From Clostridiales bacterium (GTDB lineage Bacteria; Bacillota; Clostridia; Oscillospirales; Oscillospiraceae): DNA of 57,211 bases. Position numbers and translations under genes: made by a program. Below are positions 38,431 to 47,183 of the stretch, one piece after another. Under the pieces are notes generated by a model. It had not been told where the DNA came from. It did not search any database and was given only the letters and a program-made list of their open reading frames with translations. Where the stretch lies: positions 1-57,211 of the forward strand of contig SFDT01000007.1 of NCBI GenBank assembly GCA_004558115.1. Direction: 5' to 3'. How positions within the stretch are numbered: the first letter of the stretch is position 1; every line of letters starts with the position of its first letter.

Positions 38431-38487
38431 TTTGCAAGGATTTTCCAATGGGAGGTCCTTGCAAAAAAACAAGGGTTTTTATATAAT
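38431..38487 (+). promoter_or_regulatory. Hydrogenase promoter with overlapping palindrome
   Basis: -35 TTGCAA (38459-38464), 17-bp spacer, -10 TATAAT (38482-38487). A 10-bp inverted repeat TTTGCAAGGA (38431-38440) and TCCTTGCAAA (38456-38465) covers the -35. It lies upstream of the start site, so it is a DNA site and not an RNA hairpin. Confidence 0.75.
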
Positions 38488-38545
38488 AGAACCGCAATAC
38501 CCGGGACGGTATGCGACCGCCCGGCATCATGGAGGAAGAAAGCAT

Positions 38546-40072
38546 ATGAGAGGTGTCCATAGCGCGGTGGACGATATCCGCCGCAACGTATTCACCGAGG
38601 TGGCCCGTCTGGCCTATGAGGACGGCGATTTGAGCCGTGTGGACGAGATCCCCTACAAGATGATCCAGGGCGAGGTGGCCAAGCACCGCCACGACGTGTT
38701 CCTGGAGCGTGCCATCGTCCAGGAGCGGCTCCGTCTGGCCCTGGGCATGAACCTGCAGTCCGCGGAGGAGCAGATGCCCATCTCCGCCAGCATCCAGGAG
38801 GCCGCCACCGACCAGAAGTATTTTGAGGAGCCCCTGGTGAATATCATCCCCTTCGCCTGCAACGCCTGCCCCCCCAAGCAGGTCCGCATCACGGACAGCT
38901 GCCAGGGCTGCATTTCCCATCCCTGCATGAATGTGTGTCCCAAGGACGCCATTTACCTGGATAAGGACAAGCACTGCCACATTGACCAGGACAAGTGCAT
39001 CAAGTGCGGCAAGTGCTTCAACCAGTGCCCCTACCGGGCCATCAGCAAGATCGAGCGCCCCTGCGCCGCCGCCTGCGGCATGGACGCCATCGAGTCCGAC
39101 GAGCTGGGCCGGGCCAAGATCAATTACGACAAGTGTGTCTCCTGCGGCATGTGCCTGGTGAACTGCCCCTTCGCCGCCATCGCCGACAAGAGCCAGATCT
39201 TCCAGATCGTCACCGCCATCAAGCGCAGCGAGGAGGTCATTGCCTGCGTGGCGCCCGCCTTCGTGGGCCAGTTCGGCAAGGATGCCACCCCCGCCAAGAT
39301 CAAGGCCGCCATGCGCCAGCTGGGCTTTGCCGACGTGGTGGAGGTGGCCATCGGCGCAGACCTGTGCACCGTGGAGGAGGCCCGGGACTTCCTGGAGGAG
39401 GTCCCCGCCAAGCAGCCTTTCATGGGCACCTCCTGCTGCCCCGCCTGGTCCGTCATGGCCAAGAAGCTGTTCCCCCAGTTCAAGGATTACATCTCCATGG
39501 CCCTGACCCCCATGGTCATCACCGCCCGCATGGTGAAAAAGGACCATCCCAACGCCCGCATCTGCTTCGTGGGCCCCTGCGCCGCCAAGAAGCTGGAGGC
39601 CAACCGCCGCTCCGTCCGCTCCGACGTGGACTTCGTGCTGACCTTCGAGGAGCTCCAGGGCATGTTCGACGCCAAGGAGATCGACTTTGCCACCATCGTT
39701 CCCGGTCCCGATGACAATATGGACGAGGGCACCGGCATGGGCCGGGGCTTCGCCGTGGGCGGCGGTGTGGCCGCCGCTGTGGTGGAGGCCATCAAGCACA
39801 TGGACCCCGACCGGGAGGTCAAGATCGAGTACGGCGACGGCCTGCGGGAGTGCCGCAAGATGCTGGCCATGGCCAAGGCCGGCAAGCGGGACGGCTACCT
39901 GCTGGAGGGTATGGCCTGCCCCGGCGGCTGCGTGGCCGGCGCCGGCACCATCCAGCCGGTGAAGCAGAGCGCCGTCAGCGTGGAGAAGTTCAAAAACGAC
40001 GCCGCTGAGATGAGCTGCACCGTCAGCCCCCACCTCCACCGCCTGGAAGAAGTGGAGGAGCGCGGCGAATAA
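38546..40072 (+). CDS. Soluble [FeFe]-hydrogenase-like iron-sulfur protein (group B type)
   Basis: 508 residues. An N-terminal helical region of about 100 residues is followed by a Cys-rich ferredoxin region with several 4Fe-4S motifs (CIKCGKCFNQCP, CVSCGMCLVNCP). The H-cluster domain has L1 TSCCPAW, L2 GPCAAKKLE (Met of the classical MPC replaced by Gly) and L3 EGMACPGGCVAGAG. That pattern fits group B hydrogenases of anaerobes. It could evolve or oxidise hydrogen with ferredoxin, or act as a sensor. No maturation genes are nearby. SD GGAGGAAG. Confidence 0.88.
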   Translation: MRGVHSAVDDIRRNVFTEVARLAYEDGDLSRVDEIPYKMIQGEVAKHRHDVFLERAIVQERLRLALGMNLQSAEEQMPISASIQEAATDQKYFEEPLVNIIPFACNACPPKQVRITDSCQGCISHPCMNVCPKDAIYLDKDKHCHIDQDKCIKCGKCFNQCPYRAISKIERPCAAACGMDAIESDELGRAKINYDKCVSCGMCLVNCPFAAIADKSQIFQIVTAIKRSEEVIACVAPAFVGQFGKDATPAKIKAAMRQLGFADVVEVAIGADLCTVEEARDFLEEVPAKQPFMGTSCCPAWSVMAKKLFPQFKDYISMALTPMVITARMVKKDHPNARICFVGPCAAKKLEANRRSVRSDVDFVLTFEELQGMFDAKEIDFATIVPGPDDNMDEGTGMGRGFAVGGGVAAAVVEAIKHMDPDREVKIEYGDGLRECRKMLAMAKAGKRDGYLLEGMACPGGCVAGAGTIQPVKQSAVSVEKFKNDAAEMSCTVSPHLHRLEEVEERGE

Positions 40073-40099
40073 GAGACCGCGTATTCCGTATCCATGGAG

Positions 40100-40128
40100 C
40101 GCCCCCGCCGTCAGGCGGGGGCGTTTTT
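40100..40128 (+). terminator. Terminator after the hydrogenase gene
   Basis: Stem CGCCCCCGCC/GGCGGGGGCG, GTCA loop, five T's. Confidence 0.9.
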
Positions 40129-40292
40129 GTTTGTTGAAGAAGGCGGGAATACCAGATAACGGGAAGGAAGATAGTTACGAAAGAAACCCAGGCGGGGGCG
40201 CTTTTGGCAGGTTTTGGTTGCATCCGGGGGATATTTCCCGTATACTGTATGCTGTGAGTATTGTATGAATTTGGGGAGAGGAGGCGGCCTTT

Positions 40293-41936
40293 GTGGCGGG
40301 AACCGTTCTGATCGTGGATGACAACCCTGTGAACCGCACGGTGCTGGCCAATATCCTGAAGGGGGAATACGAAACGCTCCAGGCGGCCGACGGCGCGGAG
40401 GCGCTGGAGCTCGTCCGGCAGCGAACGTCCCCCCTCTCCGCCATTTTGTTGGACCTCATCATGCCCGGCATGGATGGCTACGCGTTTTTGGAGGCCCTGG
40501 GCCGGGAATTTCCCAGAGCCGGCATCCCCGTCATCGTGGTCACCGGCGACACGGAGGCCGACGCGGAGGTGCGGGCCCTGGACCTGGGGGCCACGGATTT
40601 CCTGGGAAAGCCCTACCGGCCCCGCGTCATCCTGGCCCGGCTGAAAAACATCCTCCAGCTGCGGGAAAACGCCGCCCGGCTCCACCGGGTGGAGCGGGAC
40701 AGTTTGACGGGCCTTTACAACCAAGAGGGCTTTTACCAGCAGGTGGAGACCCTCCTGCGCCGGGAGCCGGGGCTGGAAGTGGATATCGTGGCCGTGGATA
40801 TCGGCAATTTCAAGCTGGTAAACGCCCTGTACGGCGTCAATGTGGGAGACGAGGTACTGCGGCAGACGGCGCGGCGGCTCCAAAAGCAGTTCAGCCGCGC
40901 CATCCTGGCCCGGCGGACCGCCGACCAGTTCCTCATGGCCTTTCCCGGCGGCGGGGTCGGCGGCGAGGAGCTGTGGGACCAGATCCGGGGGTGGACGAAT
41001 CCCCTGGGCTTGAACCTGCCGGTGCGGCTGGGCATCTGCGCCGCCCGGGGCACGGCGGTGCCGGTATCCGTCCTGTGCGACAATGCCAAGATCGCGGCGG
41101 ATTCCATCTGGAACCGCTATGACTGCCACTGGGCGGTTTATGACGACGCCATCCGGACCCGCCTGGAGACGGAGCAGCAGCTGGCGGACGATCTGGAAGC
41201 AGCCCTGCAAACCGGCCAGCTGGAGGCCTGGTATCAGCCCAAGTGCGACCCGGCCACCGGAAAAGTGGTGGGCGCCGAGGCCCTGGTCCGGTGGAACCAC
41301 CCCACCCGGGGCTCCCTCTCCCCTGATGCCTTTGTGCCCTTGTTTGAGCGCAACCGCCTCATTTTGAAGCTGGACCGGTTCATGTGGGAGCGGACCTGCC
41401 GGGACCTGGCAGCCTGGCAGCAGGCGGGCCATCCGGCGGTGCCGGTGTCCGTGAACGTATCCCGGGTGGATGTGTACCAGCGGGACCTGGCGGAGCAGCT
41501 GGGAGCATTGCTGGACCGGCTGGGCATCCGGCGGGACATGCTGCCGCTGGAGATCACGGAGTCCGCCTACTGTGACGATCCCGCCCAGCTGAACGATACC
41601 ATCCGCCGCCTGCGGCATGCGGGCTTCCGGGTGGAGATGGACGATTTCGGCAGCGGCTGGTCCTCCCTGAACGCCCTGACGGAGCTGCCGGTGGACGGCG
41701 TGAAGCTGGACCGGAAATTCCTTCAGGACCTGGAGACAGAGCAGGGAGAGCGATTTGCCCGGCATCTGGTGGAGATGATCGGTGACCTGGGCATCCCCAT
41801 GACGGCGGAGGGCGTGGAGAGCGCCCGTCAGGCCAGCTTTCTGCGGGAGCTGGGCTGCCGTTCCGCCCAGGGGTTGTATTACGCGCCGCCCATGCCCCGG
41901 GAGCGGTTTGAGGCCTACCTGTTGGAGCGCTTATAA
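40293..41936 (+). CDS. Response-regulator protein with degenerate GGDEF and intact EAL domain
   Basis: 547 residues. Receiver domain with phospho-acceptor Asp54 (ILLDLIMPGMDG). The GGDEF domain (about 135-290) has lost its signature: RRTADQF stands where RxGGDEF should be. The EAL domain keeps GAEALVRW, NVS, EITES, DDFGSGWSSL, KLD and AEGVES plus the final QGLYYAPPM, so it should be an active c-di-GMP phosphodiesterase. Phosphorylation probably tunes it. GTG start with GAGAGGAGG upstream. Confidence 0.93.
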   Translation: MAGTVLIVDDNPVNRTVLANILKGEYETLQAADGAEALELVRQRTSPLSAILLDLIMPGMDGYAFLEALGREFPRAGIPVIVVTGDTEADAEVRALDLGATDFLGKPYRPRVILARLKNILQLRENAARLHRVERDSLTGLYNQEGFYQQVETLLRREPGLEVDIVAVDIGNFKLVNALYGVNVGDEVLRQTARRLQKQFSRAILARRTADQFLMAFPGGGVGGEELWDQIRGWTNPLGLNLPVRLGICAARGTAVPVSVLCDNAKIAADSIWNRYDCHWAVYDDAIRTRLETEQQLADDLEAALQTGQLEAWYQPKCDPATGKVVGAEALVRWNHPTRGSLSPDAFVPLFERNRLILKLDRFMWERTCRDLAAWQQAGHPAVPVSVNVSRVDVYQRDLAEQLGALLDRLGIRRDMLPLEITESAYCDDPAQLNDTIRRLRHAGFRVEMDDFGSGWSSLNALTELPVDGVKLDRKFLQDLETEQGERFARHLVEMIGDLGIPMTAEGVESARQASFLRELGCRSAQGLYYAPPMPRERFEAYLLERL

Positions 41937-41938
41937 AT

Positions 41939-41975
41939 AAAACGATCCGGACGGATTTCCGTCCGGATCGTTTTT
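41939..41975. terminator. Bidirectional terminator
   Basis: 16-bp stem (41939-41954 with 41959-41974), ATTT loop, between the convergent EAL and kinase-like genes. Confidence 0.9.
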
Positions 41976-41976
41976 G

Positions 41977-42561
41977 TCAATACAGCTGGGTGAGCAGCTC
42001 CGCGCAGCGCTCGATGCCCAGCACACCGCTGTCCAGGGCGATGTGGTAGTTCCGGGCCTGGCCCCACTGGCTGTCCGTGTAGAACTGGTAATAGGCCGCC
42101 CGGCGGCGGTCCTTGTCCTGGAGCCGCTTCTGGGGAGAATCCTGGCGCTGGCCGTAGACCTCCACGATGCGCTTTGCCCGGAAGGACATGTCCGCGTGGA
42201 TAAAGGCGGTGAGGCAATCCGCCTTCTCCCGGAGGATGAAGTCCGCGCAGCGGCCCACGATGACGCAGGGGCCCTTTTCCGCCAACTCCAAGATCAGCTC
42301 CCGCTGAAGGACCCACAGCCGGTCCTGGGAGGTGAGGCCGTCGGAGAACCGGGAGGCCAGGGCGTTGGACAGCCAGCCGGCGTGGGCGGCGTATTCCCCC
42401 TGCTCCTGGATATAGCCCTGGGTAAAGCCGCTTTTTCGGGCCAGCTCCTCCAGGATCTCCTGGTCATAGCAGGGGATGTTCAGGGCCTTTGCGGCCATGC
42501 GGCCGACGGTGCGGCCGCCGCTGCCGAATTCCCGGCTGATGGTGATGATGCGTTCAGACAT
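41977..42561 (-). CDS. Cytidylate kinase-like family protein
   Basis: 194 residues. The start ITISREFGSGGRTVGRMAA is the P-loop variant of the cytidylate-kinase-like family, and VIVGRCADFIL and KRIVEVYG follow. This is a paralogue of Cmk common in Clostridia; the substrate is not known. It overlaps the end of the MATE gene by 8 bp, so it is translated from the same message and may work with that transporter. Confidence 0.88.
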   Translation of the reverse strand: MSERIITISREFGSGGRTVGRMAAKALNIPCYDQEILEELARKSGFTQGYIQEQGEYAAHAGWLSNALASRFSDGLTSQDRLWVLQRELILELAEKGPCVIVGRCADFILREKADCLTAFIHADMSFRAKRIVEVYGQRQDSPQKRLQDKDRRRAAYYQFYTDSQWGQARNYHIALDSGVLGIERCAELLTQLY

Positions 42562-43969
42562 GAGGGCCTCCTTCCTGGACGGTGAGAGCGCGGTAGGTGG
42601 ATACGATGGCGATCACAGAGATGACAAAGGTCAAAGCGTCGGAAACGGGCATGGAGTACAGCACGCCGTCCAGCCCGAACAGCACCGGCAGCAGCAGGGC
42701 GAAGCCCACGCCGAACACCACCTCACGGACCATGGACAAAACCGTGGACAGCAGGGCCTTGCCCAGGGACTGCAAGTAGATGAAAGCCGCCTTGTTCACA
42801 CAGGCCAGGGGCAGCATGCACAGGTAGACCCGGAAGGCCTTCTTGGCAAACTGGGTATAGTAGATGCTTTCGTTGCTGGCGCCGAACAGCTGGATGAGCT
42901 GGCCCGGCAGCAGCTCCGCGATGAGCAGGGCGATGATGCCCACGCAGGCCTCCGCCGTCAGCAGGTAGGTGAACAGCTGCTTGGCCCGGTCAGCCCGGCC
43001 GGCGCCGATGTTGTAGCCCACGATGGGGATGCAGCCGGCGGCCATGCCCACCACGACGGAGATGACGATCTGGAAGAACTTCATGACGATGCCCACCACC
43101 GCCATGGGGATCTGGGCGTACTGCTCCTGGCCGAAGGTCTCATCCAGGGCGCCGTACTTGCGGATCATGTTGTTGACGGCCGCCATGGCCGCCACCAGGG
43201 AGATCTGGGAGAGAAAGCTGCAAATGCCCAGGGGAATGAATTTGCGGATGACCTTCCAGTTGGGAACAAAGCTCCGCTTTTCCAGCTGTACGGCCTTCAG
43301 GTGGCAAAGATACCACACCGACAGCACGGCGGTGAGGACCTGGCCCAGCACCGTGGCCACGGCGGCGCCCATCATGCCCCACCGGAAGCCGAAGATAAAC
43401 ACCGGGTCCAGCACGATGTTCACGGCGGCGCCGGCCAGGGTGCTGGCCATGGCAAAGGCGGGGCTGCCGTCGGAGCGGATGATGGGGTTCATGGCCTGGC
43501 CAAACATATAGAAGGGAATGCCCAGGGTGATATAGAAAAAGTACTCCTGGGAGAGGTCAAAGGTCTCCTGGTTCACCCGGCCGCCGAAGGCCGTCAAAAT
43601 GGGGTCTGCCAGCAGCAGGTACAGCAGCGTCACCACCAGGCTGGTGACCACGCACAGCGTCACGGCGCTGCCGATGCTGCGGTGGGCGTTCTCCTTGTTC
43701 CGGGAGCCCAGGCAGATGCTGACGTAGGCGCAGCAGCCGTCGCCGATCATAACGGCCAGGGCCAGGGCCACCACCGTCAGGGGAAACACCACCGTGTTGG
43801 CGGCGTTGCCGTAGGAGCCGAGATAAGACGCGTTGGCGATGAAAATTTGGTCCACGATGTTGTAAAGAGCCGCCACCAGCAGGGAGATGACGCAGGGAAC
43901 GGAATATTTCCGCATCAGGGTGCCAAGCTTTTCCGTTTCCAGAAAAGCGTTGACGTTTGCTTCGCTCAT
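42554..43969 (-). CDS. MATE-family efflux transporter
   Basis: 471 residues, 12 predicted helices in two similar halves, with PCVISLLVAALYNIVDQIFIA at the start of the first half and a matching IPLGICSFLSQISLVAAM in the second. It should export cationic drugs or metabolites using a sodium or proton gradient. SD GAGGAGG. The upstream leader carries a terminator, suggesting controlled read-through. Confidence 0.92.
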   Translation of the reverse strand: MSEANVNAFLETEKLGTLMRKYSVPCVISLLVAALYNIVDQIFIANASYLGSYGNAANTVVFPLTVVALALAVMIGDGCCAYVSICLGSRNKENAHRSIGSAVTLCVVTSLVVTLLYLLLADPILTAFGGRVNQETFDLSQEYFFYITLGIPFYMFGQAMNPIIRSDGSPAFAMASTLAGAAVNIVLDPVFIFGFRWGMMGAAVATVLGQVLTAVLSVWYLCHLKAVQLEKRSFVPNWKVIRKFIPLGICSFLSQISLVAAMAAVNNMIRKYGALDETFGQEQYAQIPMAVVGIVMKFFQIVISVVVGMAAGCIPIVGYNIGAGRADRAKQLFTYLLTAEACVGIIALLIAELLPGQLIQLFGASNESIYYTQFAKKAFRVYLCMLPLACVNKAAFIYLQSLGKALLSTVLSMVREVVFGVGFALLLPVLFGLDGVLYSMPVSDALTFVISVIAIVSTYRALTVQEGGPHV

Positions 43970-43991
43970 GGTTCAAAAACCTCCTCGTATG

Positions 43992-44136
43992 AAAAAAGAC
44001 AGGACCCCGCCGGAAACAACCGCTTCCGGACGCACGTCCTGTCATTCGACAAAAAAACGTGGGGCAAGCAACTGGATTTACGCAGTTACGCCACACGCTG
44101 TACCAAGACTTTATCAGATTTTTGCCGGAGGCGCAA
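43992..44136 (-). promoter_or_regulatory. Structured leader with terminator before MATE gene (candidate riboswitch/attenuator)
   Basis: Leftward: promoter -35 TTGCGC (44131-44136), 17-bp spacer, -10 TAAAGT (44108-44113). Then a hairpin domain (44058-44097; outer CGTG..CACG, inner AACTG/CAGTT), and a terminator: GACAGGAC/GTCCTGTC outer stem (43998-44043) with six T's (43992-43997). It ends a few bases before the MATE ribosome site. I do not recognise a known riboswitch class. Confidence 0.55.
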
Positions 44137-44187
44137 AGGGAGTTTTGCACAAAAAGCGGCGGCTGTCGCGGTGAGAGTTTTACACGC

Positions 44188-44223
44188 AAAAAGCATCCCG
44201 GGCATTTGCCCGGGATGCTTTTT
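44188..44223 (-). terminator. Terminator of the mgl operon
   Basis: Stem AAAAAGCATCCCGGGC (44188-44203) pairs with 44208-44223 across an ATTT loop, followed leftward by a T-run. It follows the small protein gene. Confidence 0.85.
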
Positions 44224-44228
44224 GAACC

Positions 44229-44408
44229 TTACAGGAGACCGCGCCCTTTCAGCATTCCCAAAATCACAACAGCGAAAAACGCTGCCGCGCAGAGGCCAAT
44301 AAAAATGTCGATGTATTTCAGGGGCACGCCCCGGAATTTCTCATACAGCTTTTCAATGGCGTTGAGCTGGCTGGGGTCGCGGCGGGGGTCCTTCTTTTCG
44401 TTTTCCAT
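44229..44408 (-). CDS. Small single-helix membrane protein downstream of mglC
   Basis: 59 residues. A charged N-terminus (MENEKKDPRRDPSQL) and a short helix (NAIEKLYEKFRGV) precede one membrane helix (about residues 35-55). No family recognised. It starts 25 nt after mglC and ends at the operon terminator, so it is co-transcribed with the galactose transporter and may assist or regulate it. Confidence 0.65.
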   Translation of the reverse strand: MENEKKDPRRDPSQLNAIEKLYEKFRGVPLKYIDIFIGLCAAAFFAVVILGMLKGRGLL

Positions 44409-44433
44409 GGAGCTCACCACAGCGGAAAGCGGC

Positions 44434-45417
44434 TCACTTCTTGGCCAGGTACTTCCGCAGGTCCAGAGCGACGGCCACGATGATGACCAGGCCCTGGGCA
44501 ATGAAGGTGTAAGCGGGGTCCACACGGAGGAACTGCAGGCAGATCTTCAAGATCTCAAACACCAGCACGCCCACCAGGATGCCGGGGACCTTGCCCACGC
44601 CGCCGTTGGTGGAGACACCGCCGATGGTGCAGGCCGCGATGGCTTCCAGCTCGTAGCCGAAGCCGGTGGCGGTGGAGGCGCCGCCGGCCTTGGCGCCCAC
44701 CAGGAAGCCGGCCAGACCGTACAGCACGGCGGCCAGGATGTAAATGCGGATCAGGGTGGCGGTGACGTTGACGCCGGCCACCTGGGCGGCGTTCTCGTTG
44801 CCGCCGATGGCGTACATGTACTTGCCGTGGCGGGTCTTGTTATACAGGAACCACATGAACAGGCCCACGATAATGGCGAAAATGGCCAGGTAGGGGATGG
44901 GGCCCAGGGAGCCCAGGGCCACTCTGGAGTAGCTGCTCTTGAAACCGCCCATGGGCTGGTTGTCCGTGATGACGGAGCACAGGCCGTAGACGATGGTCTG
45001 CATACCCAGGGTGGCGATGAAGGGGGGCACCTTCAAATAAGCGATGACGCAGCCGTTGACGGCGCCGAAGCAGCCCATGATGACCATGACGATCGGCAGA
45101 GCCAAGAACCAGGGGATGTCGGGGAAGCCGGGCAGCATCCGGGCGGCATAGTCCACGCTCTGGAGCATCATAGCGGACAGGCAGGCGGCCAGGCCCACCT
45201 GACGGCCGGCGGACAGGTCCGTGCCCTTGGTGATGAGGCAGCCGGATACGCCGCAGGCGATGATGAAGCGGGGAGACACGTTGGCGATCAGGTTTTTCAG
45301 GTTATTGGCACTGAAAAAGTTCTGGGTGCTGAAGCCCACCACCAACGCCAGAATGGCGATGAGGATAATGATGGCGTTGTTGGACAGGAATTTTTTAATG
45401 TTGAATTTTTTCTCCAT
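44434..45417 (-). CDS. mglC: Galactose/methyl-galactoside ABC transporter permease
   Basis: 327 residues with about ten membrane helices. Family landmarks include LITKGTDLSAGRQVG, PPFIATLGMQTIVYG, YAIGGNENAAQVAGV and the coupling-loop region AIAACTIGGVS. It forms the membrane channel with MglA as ATPase and MglB as binding protein. It lies 17 nt after mglA. Confidence 0.93.
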   Translation of the reverse strand: MEKKFNIKKFLSNNAIIILIAILALVVGFSTQNFFSANNLKNLIANVSPRFIIACGVSGCLITKGTDLSAGRQVGLAACLSAMMLQSVDYAARMLPGFPDIPWFLALPIVMVIMGCFGAVNGCVIAYLKVPPFIATLGMQTIVYGLCSVITDNQPMGGFKSSYSRVALGSLGPIPYLAIFAIIVGLFMWFLYNKTRHGKYMYAIGGNENAAQVAGVNVTATLIRIYILAAVLYGLAGFLVGAKAGGASTATGFGYELEAIAACTIGGVSTNGGVGKVPGILVGVLVFEILKICLQFLRVDPAYTFIAQGLVIIVAVALDLRKYLAKK

Positions 45418-45434
45418 GGTTTTCTCTCTCCTCC

Positions 45435-46943
45435 TTATTCAAACTGTGTCGCCAAAGCCATGATGTTCTCCTGGTTGGCGTCCTTGCCGTCGATAAAGCC
45501 GGTGACACGGCCGTCGCACATGACCATGATGCGGTCGGACATACCGATCAGCTCACTCATTTCGGAGGAGATCATGATGATGCTCTTGCCCTGCTTGGCA
45601 AGCTCGGCAATGATACAGTAGATCTCATATTTGGCACCCACGTCGATGCCGCGGGTGGGCTCGTCCAGAATGAAGACATCCGGGTCGTTGGCAAGCCAGC
45701 GGCTGATCAGCACCTTTTGCTGGTTGCCGCCGGACAGAGACTGGATCAGCGTCTTGGAGGACGGGGTCTTGATGGACAGCTTCGCCACGTTGTCCTGCAC
45801 CAGCTGCTCGATCTTCTTGTCATCCAGCATGATGCCGCCGATGAGATACTTGTTCAAGGAGGACACGGAGACGTTGTCCGCAATGGACAAGACGCCCAGG
45901 ATGCCGGTGGCCCGGCGGTCCTCCGTCAGCATGGCGATGCCGTTGTTGATGGCGTCACGGGGCTGGCTGATCTTCAGCTCCTTGCCCTTGTATGTAATGG
46001 TGCCGGCACTGTGGCAGCGCAGGCCGAACAGGCCCTCCATCAGCTCTGTGCGCTGGGCACCCACCAGACCGGCCACGCCCAGGATCTCACCCTTGCGGAC
46101 GGTAAAGCTGGCATGGCGGAAGCTCTTGGGGTTGATGGAGGTGAAGTCCTTCACCTCAAATACCACCTCGCCGGGGACGTTTTCCCGGGTGGGATACAGG
46201 TTGGACAGCTCCCGGCCCACCATCTTGGTGATAATGAAGTCCGTGGTCAGGTCCTTGGAAGACCAGGTGCCGATGTACTGGCCGTCCCGCATGATGGTGA
46301 CCTCGTCGCTGATGCGGAGGATCTCGTCCATTTTATGGCTGATATAGACGATGGAAACGCCCTTGGACCGCAGCTCGTCCACAATGGTGAACAGTGCTTC
46401 CACCTCAGCGGCGGTCAGGGAGGACGTAGGTTCGTCCAGGATCAACACTTTGCAGTCCGCGGACACGGCCTTGGCGATCTCCACCAGCTGCATCTGGGAC
46501 ACGCTCAGGGAGCCCAGCTTGGCCTTTGGGTCAAAATTCAGGTGGACCTCTTTCAGTACCCTGGCGGCGTCCTCGTACATTTTTTCGTGGTCAATGATGG
46601 TGATAGGTCCCACTTTCTTGGTGGGATAGCGGCCCACGTAGATGTTCTCACCGATGCTGCGCTCAGGAATGGGCTGCAGCTCCTGGTGGACCATGGCGAT
46701 GCCCCGGTTCAGGGCATCCAGGGGGCCCTTGATCTCAACAGGCTCCCCTTCATAAAGGACTTCGCCCTCGTCCATGTGATAAATGCCGAACATGCATTTC
46801 ATCAACGTGGACTTGCCGGCGCCGTTTTCGCCCATGAGGGCATGGACGGTGCCGGGGCGGAGTTTCAGCTGCGCGTGGTCAAGCGCCTTGACGCCGGGGA
46901 ACGTTTTGACGACGCCACGCATTTCCAGACGATATTCTGACAA
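45435..46943 (-). CDS. mglA: Galactose/methyl-galactoside ABC transporter ATP-binding protein
   Basis: 502 residues, two fused ABC domains as in sugar importers of this class. The first has Walker A GENGAGKSTLMKC, signature LSVSQMQLVEIAKA and Walker B LILDEPTSSL. The second has signature LSGGNQQKVLISRW and Walker B FILDEPTRGID, with the usual degenerate second Walker A. Start is TTG 46943, 8 nt after AAAGGGGGG. Confidence 0.93.
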   Translation of the reverse strand: MSEYRLEMRGVVKTFPGVKALDHAQLKLRPGTVHALMGENGAGKSTLMKCMFGIYHMDEGEVLYEGEPVEIKGPLDALNRGIAMVHQELQPIPERSIGENIYVGRYPTKKVGPITIIDHEKMYEDAARVLKEVHLNFDPKAKLGSLSVSQMQLVEIAKAVSADCKVLILDEPTSSLTAAEVEALFTIVDELRSKGVSIVYISHKMDEILRISDEVTIMRDGQYIGTWSSKDLTTDFIITKMVGRELSNLYPTRENVPGEVVFEVKDFTSINPKSFRHASFTVRKGEILGVAGLVGAQRTELMEGLFGLRCHSAGTITYKGKELKISQPRDAINNGIAMLTEDRRATGILGVLSIADNVSVSSLNKYLIGGIMLDDKKIEQLVQDNVAKLSIKTPSSKTLIQSLSGGNQQKVLISRWLANDPDVFILDEPTRGIDVGAKYEIYCIIAELAKQGKSIIMISSEMSELIGMSDRIMVMCDGRVTGFIDGKDANQENIMALATQFE

Positions 46944-47125
46944 TTTACTGGCCCCCCTTTGGTTTTGATTGGCTTGCCCTTCTTAAATCGCGTTGCGGGG
47001 ATAACGGAGACTGTCCTGATATGCCGGCCAATCAAAGAACAGCCGAAGCTTCTCCCTCTCTCTTTTAAACGTGTCTAAAACGTAAGCTGCGCGCAATGTG
47101 GAGACGATGGGCAGTGATTATAGGA

Positions 47126-47159
47126 AAGGGGTGCGTGCGCTTAAGCACACGCACCCCTT
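47126..47159 (-). terminator. Hairpin between mglB and mglA
   Basis: Stem AAGGGGTGCGTG/CACGCACCCCTT in the 240-bp mglB-mglA gap. It probably lowers read-through so that the binding protein is made in excess. No gene is seen in the rest of the gap. Confidence 0.65.
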
Positions 47160-47183
47160 CAGAGTATGCGGTTGTGGACGAAA

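Noticed and set aside
40023..41765. A 580-codon minus-strand frame over the EAL protein
   Set aside because: Antisense shadow without motifs; the plus-strand protein has intact EAL residues.
43557..44189. A minus-strand frame crossing the MATE leader, considered as a leader peptide
   Set aside because: It runs out of frame into the MATE gene for 200 codons with no stop near the terminator, so it is not a typical attenuation peptide.
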